From Deltaproteobacteria bacterium (lineage in GTDB: Bacteria > Desulfobacterota > Binatia > UBA9968), in assembly GCA_005878685.1 (NCBI GenBank), contig VBLN01000131.1:5376-10805 (forward strand): a DNA stretch of 5,430 nucleotides. Reading direction: 5' to 3'. How positions within the stretch are numbered: position 1 is the first letter of the stretch; each line of letters opens with the position of its first letter. The notes under the pieces are model-generated. The model did not search any database, had not been told where the DNA came from, and was given only the letters and a program-made list of their open reading frames with translations. Below, piece by piece: positions 1-5,430 of this stretch. The position numbers were made by a program, and so were the translations under genes.

Positions 1-911
1 TATTTTCTCGAATCAGCAATTACTGGCCGACATAGAAATACGCCTGGCACTGTTTTTCGCATTGCTTCTTCGGATCAATATCGACAGCGGCATCAAAAAC
101 CGTACGCTTAGGCGCTTTGCCTAGATACATGGAAACCACAGGTCCCGGCCATTCCTCAAGTTAAAGCCATTCGTTGCCTTCGACAGATCGTCTTGAGCAT
201 TGTTTCCAGACCGAGCTTGCGCAATGTAGAGTAAAAGGATGCGGATGCGGTACAGACTGGGGGACGCAAACTGCGCAGCCTTGGAGAAGTCTGCTACTGA
301 TGCTGTAAACTGGCCTTGATAGAACCGCACGAGTCCCCGGTTGTGGAAAGCGTTGGCACGGTTCGGGCTCAGGCGGATCGCCTGATCGTAGTCCTGAATC
401 GCTCGATCATAATCCTCTTTCGACCGATAAGCGTTACCCCGGTTGTAAAAGGCATTGGCATTGTTCGGATTGAGTTGGATTGTCTGGCTATAGTCCTGAA
501 TCGCTCGATCATAATCTCCCTTGAGCCCATAGGCGACGCCGCGGTTGGAAAAAGCATCCGCATGGTCCGGCTTCAGCCGGATTGCCTGGTCATAATCCTG
601 AATCGCTCGATCGTAATCTTCCTTCTCATTGTACGCGTTGCCGCGGTGGTAAAAGGCCCGAGCCAGCTCTTTCTCTGACAGTTGTGACTGGCCCGCGTGC
701 AGTAATGGACAGATAGATCCGGACTGCGGGATTCATAGCACTTCTTGACATCCTCATTTGAAGTTGGTTTGCCTACCGCCCAAGCCGGTTCGCTTACTGC
801 CAGTAATGGAAAACTCAGAATCGCCAATGAGCAGGATAAACCTCCGTTAAAATAGGGGCTGAATCGAAGGACCTTCGTGTCACCGTCCTCTCGGCTGACC
901 GGCTCAAGCAT
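1..911 (-). pseudogene. Decayed gene for an exported TPR protein (two frameshifts and a probable nonsense codon)
   Basis: Three reading frames read in series resemble one TPR protein. Frame A starts at ATG 911 (or TTG 935) and encodes a signal-peptide-like segment with hydrophobic core LSCSLAILSFPLLAV and an Ala-Trp-Ala cleavage site, then CYESRSPDLSVHYCTRA. Around 685-692 the frame slips; the next frame continues SQLSEKELARAFYHRGNAY and carries four 34-residue TPR units. Around 153-157 it slips again: TTG AGG AAT GGC should probably read TTG AGG GAA TGG. The third frame reads EWPGPVVSMYLGKAP and QCEKQCQAYFYVGQ, then a TAA at 20-22. Reading past that stop gives LLIREN, as a family member would continue, so TAA probably replaced a Tyr codon. 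Both slips equal loss of one base. Related proteins are, from memory, common in Rhizobiales; the N-terminal signal suggests a periplasmic or secreted product. The 3' end lies off the left edge. Three lesions favour a true pseudogene, but sequencing errors are possible. Confidence 0.75.
256..663 (-). repeat. Four tandem 102-bp TPR-coding units
   Basis: Four consecutive 34-codon units occupy 663-562, 561-460, 459-358 and 357-256. The first three share the core DYDRAIQDY and the pattern AxAFxxRGxAY, and end in xLxP. At DNA level the 22-base segment starting cctgaatcgctcgatc recurs at 393, 495 and 597, an exact 102-base period, with one mismatch in the third copy. The fourth unit (ANAFHNRGLVRFYQGQFTAS) is divergent, as a capping repeat would be. 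All four are in one frame without stops, so the lesions of this gene lie outside the repeat block. Confidence 0.85.
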
Positions 912-984
912 GATCACAGTTTTCCCTTTCCACAATCGGGTATGGGCAATTCAGAATCCTCGTTATTTAACACCATTTGAAAAC

Positions 985-1014
985 GATATAGTGCCGTGAC
1001 AAGGGGGCTGTCAA
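985..1014 (-). promoter_or_regulatory. Sigma70-like promoter upstream of the TPR pseudogene
   Basis: On the minus strand there is a consensus -35 box TTGACA (1014-1009), an 18-base spacer and a TATATC -10 box (990-985). Transcription would start near 978, leaving a leader of roughly 65 bases before ATG 911. No strong ribosome binding site is seen before ATG 911 or TTG 935. Box identity is read directly; activity is inferred. Confidence 0.5.
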
Positions 1015-1223
1015 GCATGAGAAATACCAATTTTACAGATTAATTCCGTGGTAGAAAAATTATCGCCTCTAACGCTCTTGGCAGCTGCCTGAGAGACATT
1101 CTGAGCCTCAAGTTAAGACCAAGAGAAAATCGATAATCTTTCTTGCCGCAGTTGAATTAGATTGTTGCAGAGAACGAAGCTCCATGGCATCGCCTTTGCA
1201 TTTTCTTAAGCTGTCCACGCTTT

Positions 1224-1457
1224 ATGGAACAACTCGATCCAAAATGTAACTTCTGCGGACACCGAAAGTGCAAGATGTGCCGAGAAGTGTCCGTTTCGAA
1301 CCTGGCTTGTTGCCGATGCATGATCAGAGCAGTCAAACGCCTCGAACAGCTAGCTAGAGGAGGAATGGAGCGCCCGGAGAAGGAGCGTGAGCAGATCCCG
1401 TTAGACGAGTCTGAAAAGCTTCCAGATTTTGGTCGCTTGCGTCCCAAAGGGTCCTGA
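1224..1457 (+). CDS. Possible small cysteine-rich protein, 77 aa, unknown function
   Basis: I do not recognise this ORF. It starts with MEQLDPKCNFCGHRKCKMC and has seven cysteines in its first 32 residues: C8-x2-C11-x4-C16-x2-C19, then C29, C30 and C32, with His13 between the first two pairs. That spacing could hold one zinc ion, in the manner of a small zinc ribbon or knuckle. The second half is highly charged and hydrophilic (MERPEKEREQ, DESEKLPDFGRLRP), resembling a flexible or helical tail rather than random translation. There is no signal peptide or membrane segment. Against it: no Shine-Dalgarno sequence precedes ATG 1224, the surrounding 0.9 kb looks non-coding, and no neighbour gives context. 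A purine-rich AGGAGG lies only one base before an in-frame internal ATG (1364), too close to be a good start. It may be a real orphan gene, a relic, or chance. Confidence 0.35.
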   Translation: MEQLDPKCNFCGHRKCKMCREVSVSNLACCRCMIRAVKRLEQLARGGMERPEKEREQIPLDESEKLPDFGRLRPKGS

Positions 1458-1842
1458 TCGGGATACAACGTCTGCCGGTCTGAGATAGCGAATCTTGAAA
1501 GACCAGATAACCAAGTCGGCACTCGCCACCATAAACTCTGCTAGTAAGGTGAAAGCACTGCTGTCCCATGGACCGGCCCGGCTGCCCTCCGGATAGCCCG
1601 AAAGACTCCCACGTGATCCTCCTGGCCATTGGGGGCATGTGAGTTCCCTCGACGATTTGCTTCAAAGTCGAAGGCCAGGATCTATAGCTCGACCTGCTAA
1701 AAGCATAGAGAAACAAGCCCTATATTTCCGCTTCGTTCCAGCTAAACCCTAACCACGTATTAATGGCGGCGAGGCCATCCGCCAGATTTGTACGACTTAG
1801 TTTGGAAAAAGTTGGCTTTTATGACCGGTTTTATCACCATTC
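1458..1842. other. Stretch with no recognisable gene
   Basis: I see no convincing gene, RNA or mobile element here. Minus-strand ORFs cross it, but their translations are rich in Arg, Ser and Pro, lack ribosome binding sites and match no family I know. A short GC-rich inverted repeat is present (GGCGG 1765-1769 and CCGCC 1779-1783), overlapped by a competing ATGGC/GCCAT pair (1763-1767 and 1774-1778). It has no T-run after it, so it is not a typical terminator. The stretch could be long intergenic DNA or an eroded gene. Confidence 0.5.
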
Positions 1843-1871
1843 TTGACTTTGAGGGAGATCGAGTGTAAATA
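1843..1871 (+). promoter_or_regulatory. Weak candidate promoter for the rhodanese-MoeB gene
   Basis: A TTGACT hexamer at 1843-1848 matches the sigma70 -35 consensus in five of six positions. Seventeen bases later is TAAATA (1866-1871), a poor -10 match. The position, about 65-90 bases before the start codon, suits a promoter for the downstream gene, which needs one of its own since nothing upstream on this strand is clearly expressed. Confidence 0.25.
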
Positions 1872-1872
1872 A

Positions 1873-1887
1873 AGACCTATAAGGTCT
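1873..1887. promoter_or_regulatory. 15-bp palindrome AGACCTATAAGGTCT, possible operator
   Basis: Two perfect 6-base arms, AGACCT (1873-1878) and AGGTCT (1882-1887), flank a 3-base centre. The centre contains a TATAAG sequence resembling a -10 box. It lies 47 bases before the start codon of the rhodanese-MoeB gene, just after the candidate promoter, where a dimeric repressor site could act. It lacks a following T-run, so a terminator is unlikely. Function is inferred from symmetry and position only. Confidence 0.3.
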
Positions 1888-1923
1888 AAGAATTAAAAAC
1901 GACTCTAACCCCTTGGAAAGTTG

Positions 1924-1929
1924 AGGAGG
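1924..1929 (+). promoter_or_regulatory. Ribosome binding site of the rhodanese-MoeB gene
   Basis: AGGAGG, a full match to the Shine-Dalgarno core, ends four bases before ATG 1934 and fixes that start. Confidence 0.85.
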
Positions 1930-1933
1930 GAAA

Positions 1934-3112
1934 ATGGCTAAGACCTTTAAGCAGATTATGGATGATGCGCGCAAGGAAGTGCGCGAGATCTCGGCCCAGG
2001 AAACCAAAGATCTCCTGGCGAGGGACGGGAAGCACGTCCTGCTGGACGTTCGGGAGAAAGACGAGTACCGAGAGGGACACCTGGAAGGCGCCGTGTCGTT
2101 GCCTCGGGGATTTCTCGAGATCAAAGTTGAGACGACTATCCCCGAAAAATCTACGCCCATCATTGCGTACTGCGCCGGCGGAGTCCGTTCGCTCTTAGCG
2201 GCTAAGGCTTTGAAGGAAATGGGATACCAAAATGTCATCTCCATGTCTGGCGGGTACACTGCGTGGAAGACAGCGGGATACAAATGGGTCCAGGACCATC
2301 AATTCACCCCAGAGCAGGCAACTCGCTACAGTCGCCACTTTCTCCTTCCGGAGGTTGGCGAAGAGGGCCAGGCTAAGTTGCTTAAGGCAAAAGTGCTCAT
2401 GGTAGGCGCCGGAGGCCTTGGCTCTCCGTCCGCTTATTATTTGGCCGCAGCCGGCGTGGGGACCTTGGGTATCGTCGACAATGACGTCGTGGATTTGTCC
2501 AATCTGCAGAGACAGATCCTTCACACTAATGATCGGGTCGGCATGCCCAAGACCGAATCGGCGAAACTGACTCTTCAAGGGCTCAATCCTGATGTTCGCG
2601 TTATTCCATACCAGGAAAAACTGACCTCGCAGAACATCATGGAGATCATCAAGGACTATGATATCATCGTAGACGGATGCGATAATTTTCCCACTCGCTA
2701 TCTCGTCAATGACGCGTGCGTCTTGGCCAAGAAGCCCAATGTCCATGGCAGCATCTTCCAGTTTGAAGGGCAAGCGTCGGTTTTTTATCCGGGCAAGGGT
2801 CCCTGCTACCGTTGTCTTTATCCGGAGCCGCCTCCACCCGAAATGGCCCCAAGCTGCCAGGAGGCCGGGGTGCTGGGCGTTCTGCCCGGGCTCATAGGGA
2901 CAATTCAGGCTTTGGAAACGATCAAGCTCATCCTTGGAAAGGGTGACACGCTGGTGGGACGACTCCTATGCTTTAATACGCTCACCATGGAGATCACTAC
3001 GCTTAACCTCAAGGCCGACCCCGCATGTCCCATGTGCGGCGAGAGACCAACGATTCATAGCTTGATAGATTACGAGGAGTTTTGTAATCTTCGCGCCGCC
3101 CACGCAGCTTAG
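1934..3112 (+). CDS. moeB: Rhodanese-MoeB/ThiF fusion: sulfur-carrier adenylyltransferase and sulfurtransferase, 392 aa
   Basis: Residues about 12-120 form a rhodanese domain (VLLDVREKDEYREGHLEGA), with the persulfide-forming Cys80 in the loop CAGGVRS. Residues about 125-385 form an E1-like adenylyltransferase: the entry RYSRHFLLPEVG; the ATP-binding loop GAGGLGSP (158-165); VDNDVVDLSNLQRQ (181-194), including the Arg that in E. coli MoeB contacts ATP; and DGCDN (247-251). Two CxxC pairs (291/294 and 365/368) should bind zinc. Cys308 in PSCQEAGVLG aligns with the conserved Cys187 region of E. coli MoeB. By family, the E1 domain adenylates the C-terminal Gly-Gly of MoaD, ThiS or a similar carrier in the cytoplasm, and the rhodanese domain can hand over sulfur. 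In MOCS3/Uba4 and MoeZ the rhodanese is C-terminal; here it is N-terminal, as in some proteobacterial MoeB proteins. No carrier gene is adjacent, so the pathway (molybdopterin, thiamin, tRNA thiolation or cysteine) is undecided. The gene ends in tandem stops TAG TAA, 28 bp from the convergent rluB. Confidence 0.92.
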   Translation: MAKTFKQIMDDARKEVREISAQETKDLLARDGKHVLLDVREKDEYREGHLEGAVSLPRGFLEIKVETTIPEKSTPIIAYCAGGVRSLLAAKALKEMGYQNVISMSGGYTAWKTAGYKWVQDHQFTPEQATRYSRHFLLPEVGEEGQAKLLKAKVLMVGAGGLGSPSAYYLAAAGVGTLGIVDNDVVDLSNLQRQILHTNDRVGMPKTESAKLTLQGLNPDVRVIPYQEKLTSQNIMEIIKDYDIIVDGCDNFPTRYLVNDACVLAKKPNVHGSIFQFEGQASVFYPGKGPCYRCLYPEPPPPEMAPSCQEAGVLGVLPGLIGTIQALETIKLILGKGDTLVGRLLCFNTLTMEITTLNLKADPACPMCGERPTIHSLIDYEEFCNLRAAHAA

Positions 3113-3140
3113 TAAAGGATAAGGGCTAAAGGCTGAAAGC

Positions 3141-3896
3141 TCACATTCCGACGCTCTTCTTTAAGGCGATAATCTCCGCCGGCAAAAGCAGGCGCGCTTG
3201 CCCTGGAGCCAGAGGTCCAAGCCGAATTGGGCCGAAGCGGACCCTCATCAGCTTCTCTACGAAGTAACCCAGCGCTTGAAACATCCTTCGCACTTCCCGA
3301 TATCGTCCCTCATGAATCTCTACTTCGACCCAAGCATTCTTCTTTAAGGCCTGCACGATTTTGACCCGCGCAGGAGCTGTGATTCCATCCTCGAGTCGAA
3401 TACCTTTGCGCAAGAGCTCCAGCTCTTTCTCGGAGGGGCAGGCGTTGAGCTTGACCCGATAGGTTCTCTTAATTCCGTAGCGCGGATGGGTCAGCCGCTG
3501 CGCCAGTTCGCCGTCGTTGGTGAGCAGCAGCAGGCCCGAGGAATTAAAGTCCAATCTTCCCACAGGGAAAAGACGCCCTCTCTTGCCGAGCGGCTCCAGC
3601 CAGTCGCCCAGGCTGGGACGGCCTTCGGGATCGTGCATTGAGGTGATCAATCCTTTAGGCTTATGAAATAGATAGTAAAGAGGAGAAGGCTGGCGGATGA
3701 GTTTACCGTCGACCTTGATCTTGTCCCTCCGCGGATCGGCCCGAGCGCCCAGTGTGGCCACCGCTCCATTAACGGTAACCCGCCCCTCCTGAATGAGCCG
3801 CTCCGCCTCCCTCCGGGAACTCAAGCCAGCGCGCGCTAGGATCTTCTGGAGGCGTTCCTTTCCCTCAATCGTCGTTCGATTCTTGACGCGGCTCAT
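3141..3896 (-). CDS. rluB: RsuA/RluB-family rRNA pseudouridine synthase, 251 aa
   Basis: The enzyme isomerises a specific uridine in ribosomal RNA to pseudouridine. The N-terminus is an S4 RNA-binding domain (residues about 14-60: ERLQKILARAGLSSRREAER, then IQEGRVTVNG). The catalytic domain follows, with YYLFHKPKG (74-82) and GRLDFNSSGLLLLTNDG (113-129), in which Asp116 is the expected catalytic residue. The family motif is usually GRLDxxTxGL; Ser119 stands where Thr is common, a conservative change. The late motifs GRYREVRRMF (197-206) and LMRVRFGPIRLG are also present. I chose ATG 3896; a TTG at 3914 would add six residues and neither has a strong ribosome binding site. The start overlaps the scpB 3' end by about 32 nt, implying cotranscription and likely coupling. 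Next to scpAB the member is usually RluB-like (23S rRNA), but target specificity within RsuA/RluB/RluE/RluF cannot be read with certainty. Confidence 0.93.
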   Translation of the reverse strand: MSRVKNRTTIEGKERLQKILARAGLSSRREAERLIQEGRVTVNGAVATLGARADPRRDKIKVDGKLIRQPSPLYYLFHKPKGLITSMHDPEGRPSLGDWLEPLGKRGRLFPVGRLDFNSSGLLLLTNDGELAQRLTHPRYGIKRTYRVKLNACPSEKELELLRKGIRLEDGITAPARVKIVQALKKNAWVEVEIHEGRYREVRRMFQALGYFVEKLMRVRFGPIRLGPLAPGQARLLLPAEIIALKKSVGM

Positions 3897-4437
3897 TCTC
3901 GGCTGGTTGCGCAAGCGTCATCTCTGCCATCTCTTTGAGCGTGGGAAGATGGGTAAGATCCTTTAGATTAAACGTCTCTAGAAACTCAGAGGTCGTGCCA
4001 TAGAGGTAGGGCCTGCCTGGAACATCCTTCCGAGCAACGATCCGTATCAGCCGCCGCTCTAAAAGTGTCGAAAGCACTCCGTCGACATCCACCCCTCGGA
4101 TCGCTTCGATCTCGCCTCGGGTGATCGGCTGTTTGTAGGCGATGATCGCAAGGGTCTCTAATGTTGGCCTGCTCATCCGCGCCGGCCTCCCCTGGTAGAG
4201 GCGCTTGATCCAATCGGCGTGCTCCTTGGGCGTCCGCATCTGAAAGCCGCCCGCCACTTCAACCAGGCGAAAGCCCCGTCCTCCGGCCTCATATTCAGAC
4301 TGGAGCTCTCTCAACCCCTCGCTGATCTCCTTTCGATCCACCCCCTCCAAGACCTCCACCAACTGATTGACCGACACCGGGGCGTCCGCCACAAAGAGCA
4401 GGCTCTCAAGGAGAGACTTTAGTCGCTCACGTTCCAT
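3865..4437 (-). CDS. scpB: Segregation and condensation protein ScpB, 190 aa
   Basis: ScpB is the winged-helix dimer that binds the ScpA kleisin in the SMC-ScpAB condensin, which compacts and helps separate replicated chromosomes on the nucleoid. Residues 1-80 form the first winged helix (LLESLLFVADAPVSVNQL, then GFRLVEVAGGFQMRT). Residues about 88-165 form the second and carry the family signature RPTLETLAIIAYKQPITRGE, then IRGVDVDG, and GRPYLYGTTSEFLETFNL. The tail (PAENEPRQESNDD) is hydrophilic and probably disordered. Length is typical. ATG 4437 is preferred over GTG 4461 because a purine-rich Shine-Dalgarno sequence sits right before it. The gene overlaps scpA by 11 nt at its start and rluB at its end. 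Confidence 0.96.
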   Translation of the reverse strand: MERERLKSLLESLLFVADAPVSVNQLVEVLEGVDRKEISEGLRELQSEYEAGGRGFRLVEVAGGFQMRTPKEHADWIKRLYQGRPARMSRPTLETLAIIAYKQPITRGEIEAIRGVDVDGVLSTLLERRLIRIVARKDVPGRPYLYGTTSEFLETFNLKDLTHLPTLKEMAEMTLAQPAENEPRQESNDD

Positions 4438-5197
4438 GCTCCTCCCCTTCGATTTTCTCACCGGCCACCCGGTTTTGGACCTCTTCTAAAGGCGCCGCCA
4501 GCTCGAGCAGGATGGGACCGACGCGTTCTCCCTGCGTCACCCGGATGGCGCGAATCCGCACCAGCTCCAACATCGCAAGAAAAGTTACCACGACCTCCAG
4601 TCTCGAGCTCGCGCTTTCAAAGAACAACTGAAAAACGACTTTTCCTTTTTGATGCAGTTCGTCCAGAAGGCCTTGCATCTTCTCACGCAGCGATATCCTT
4701 TCCAGAATCACCTCGTGGACATCTTCCTTGGGAAGGCGGTCTAGGACCCGCCGCAAGGCGGAAAGCAGGTCAAAAAGCGAAACCTCCTCGAACCCGACCG
4801 TTCCACTCTCGTCGGGAGGCTGCGGCGACCGGGCAAAGACATCTCGCTTGAGGATCTCTCGCCTTTCGAGCTCCTCCGCCGCCTCTTTGAATCTCTGGTA
4901 CTCCAACAACTGACGCATCAGCTCTTCGCGAGGATCGTCTCCCTCCTCTTCATCCTCTTCGTCATCTCCGGGCGGAAGGAGCATCCTCGACTTGATGTGC
5001 ATGAGGGTCGCCGCCATAACGATAAACTCCCCGGCGACGTCGAGGTTTAGACTCTGCATGAGCTCCAATGTCGCTAGATATTGCTCGGTAATGATTGCGA
5101 TCGGGATGTCGGTGATGCTAACCTCGTTTTTCTTGATCAAATGGAGGAGCAGATCCAGGGGACCTTCGAATAACTCTAATTGAACCTTGGTCGTCAC
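4427..5197 (-). CDS. scpA: Segregation and condensation protein ScpA (kleisin), 256 aa
   Basis: ScpA is the kleisin subunit that bridges SMC head domains and binds ScpB. The N-terminal domain has the family hallmark LELFEGPLDLLLHLIKKNE (7-25), then SITDIPIAIITEQYL and the helix AGEFIVMAATLMHIKSRMLLP (55-75). A strongly acidic linker follows (GDDEEDEEEGDDP, 77-89), then a charged helical stretch (about 90-120). The C-terminal winged helix covers about 165-235 (VVVTFLAMLELVRIRAIRVTQ), the SMC-cap-binding end in known kleisins. Length is normal. The start is GTG 5197, which shares GTGA with the trpS stop codon (4-nt overlap), with a GGTAGGG-like ribosome binding site just upstream. The 3' end overlaps scpB by 11 nt, so trpS, scpA and scpB are probably translated in a coupled way. 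Confidence 0.96.
   Translation of the reverse strand: MTTKVQLELFEGPLDLLLHLIKKNEVSITDIPIAIITEQYLATLELMQSLNLDVAGEFIVMAATLMHIKSRMLLPPGDDEEDEEEGDDPREELMRQLLEYQRFKEAAEELERREILKRDVFARSPQPPDESGTVGFEEVSLFDLLSALRRVLDRLPKEDVHEVILERISLREKMQGLLDELHQKGKVVFQLFFESASSRLEVVVTFLAMLELVRIRAIRVTQGERVGPILLELAAPLEEVQNRVAGEKIEGEEHGT
4439..4447 (-). promoter_or_regulatory. Ribosome binding site that sets the scpB start
   Basis: GGGGAGGAG, read on the minus strand, lies one base before ATG 4437 and inside the end of scpA. Its central GGGGAGG gives usable spacing. It supports ATG 4437 rather than the upstream GTG 4461. Confidence 0.65.
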
Positions 5198-5430
5198 AGC
5201 CCTACCGCGGCGCGAACCTCACCCATGGTGTCGGACGCTCTCTGCTGCGCAGTGCGGTTTCCGGCGGCGAGAACATCTTCTACTTCAGAGGGCTGCTTTT
5301 CATACTTCGCCTTCTTCTCTCTGAACGGCTCCAGCTCTTTAATCACGTGCTTGATCATCATCTTCTTGCATTCGAGGCAACCGATCCCTGCCGTGCGACA
5401 GCTTTTGGAGACGAAATCGATCTCGTCAGG
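5194..5430 (-). CDS. trpS: Tryptophanyl-tRNA synthetase, C-terminal 78 residues (5' part off the window)
   Basis: The visible 78 residues end in a TGA at 5194-5196 and match the end of bacterial TrpRS: CRTAGIGCLECKK, then an ELEPFREKKAKYE helix, VEDVLAAGNRTAQQRA and a terminal EVRAAVGL. TrpRS joins tryptophan to tRNA-Trp using ATP in the cytoplasm. The HIGH and KMSKS motifs lie beyond the right edge, so catalytic completeness cannot be judged. The 4-nt overlap with scpA places it upstream in the same transcription unit. TrpRS next to scpAB is a recurring arrangement in several bacterial groups, which supports the call. Confidence 0.9.
   Translation of the reverse strand, partial: PDEIDFVSKSCRTAGIGCLECKKMMIKHVIKELEPFREKKAKYEKQPSEVEDVLAAGNRTAQQRASDTMGEVRAAVGL

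Noticed and set aside
316..678. Plus-strand ORF with a repeated LNRSIII pattern
   Set aside because: It is the antisense of the 102-bp TPR repeat; its periodicity comes from the minus-strand coding units.
685..692. Programmed ribosomal frameshift in the TPR gene
   Set aside because: No slippery heptamer or downstream structure was seen, and two further lesions in the same gene favour decay.
1080..1089. Perfect palindrome GGCAGCTGCC
   Set aside because: Only 10 bp, not extended by flanking symmetry and not near an assigned start; chance occurrence is likely.
1157..1522. Minus-strand ORF, 121 codons
   Set aside because: Ser/Arg-rich translation with no recognisable motif or ribosome binding site; it runs antisense to the more protein-like cysteine-rich ORF.
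1354..1716. Minus-strand ORF considered as a transposase remnant
   Set aside because: Starts at a TTG without a ribosome binding site, shows no catalytic motif I can identify, and no terminal inverted repeats or target duplication were seen.
1834..2773. Minus-strand ORFs opposite the rhodanese-MoeB gene
   Set aside because: Shadows of a clearly coding plus-strand gene with complete domain motifs.
3067..3090. Inverted repeat AGATTAC/GTAATCT near the end of the rhodanese-MoeB gene, considered as a terminator
   Set aside because: It lies inside the coding sequence, has a 10-base loop and an AT-rich stem, and no T-run follows.

Overview
The window looks like an ordinary chromosomal segment of a Gram-negative-type bacterium of moderate GC. 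Tryptophanyl-tRNA synthetase, then ScpA, ScpB and an RsuA/RluB-type pseudouridine synthase, is an order I associate with Geobacter-like (deltaproteobacterial) genomes and related lineages such as Nitrospirota or NC10. I cannot name the organism from sequence alone. The left-hand TPR relic resembles a family common in Rhizobiales and may have a different origin.

Layout. (1) Positions 1-911, minus strand: a decayed gene for a secreted TPR protein. It is read in three different frames joined by two apparent single-base losses, with a probable in-frame stop near its 3' end. A good sigma70-like promoter still lies upstream, at 985-1014. (2) Positions 1015-1933: about 0.9 kb with little coding content. 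The only candidate gene is a short cysteine-rich ORF at 1224-1457 on the plus strand. A possible promoter and a 15-bp palindrome lie just before the next gene. (3) Positions 1934-3112, plus strand: a two-domain sulfur-transfer enzyme with an N-terminal rhodanese and a C-terminal MoeB/ThiF E1-like adenylyltransferase. (4) Positions 3141-5430, minus strand and convergent with (3) across a 28-bp gap: trpS (3' end only), scpA, scpB and rluB. Each gene overlaps the next, so they form one transcription unit entering from the right edge.

How the genes work together. ScpA and ScpB are the kleisin and winged-helix partners of SMC in chromosome condensation and segregation. The pseudouridine synthase modifies large ribosomal RNA, and TrpRS charges tRNA-Trp. 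The overlaps (4, 11 and about 32 nt) suggest translational coupling. The rhodanese-E1 protein probably activates a MoaD/ThiS-type sulfur carrier and supplies it with persulfide sulfur; no carrier gene is visible here.

I found no convincing new biological system. The most interesting points are the multiply broken TPR gene with an intact-looking promoter, the N-terminal position of the rhodanese domain, the cysteine-rich small ORF, and the palindrome upstream of the E1-like gene.
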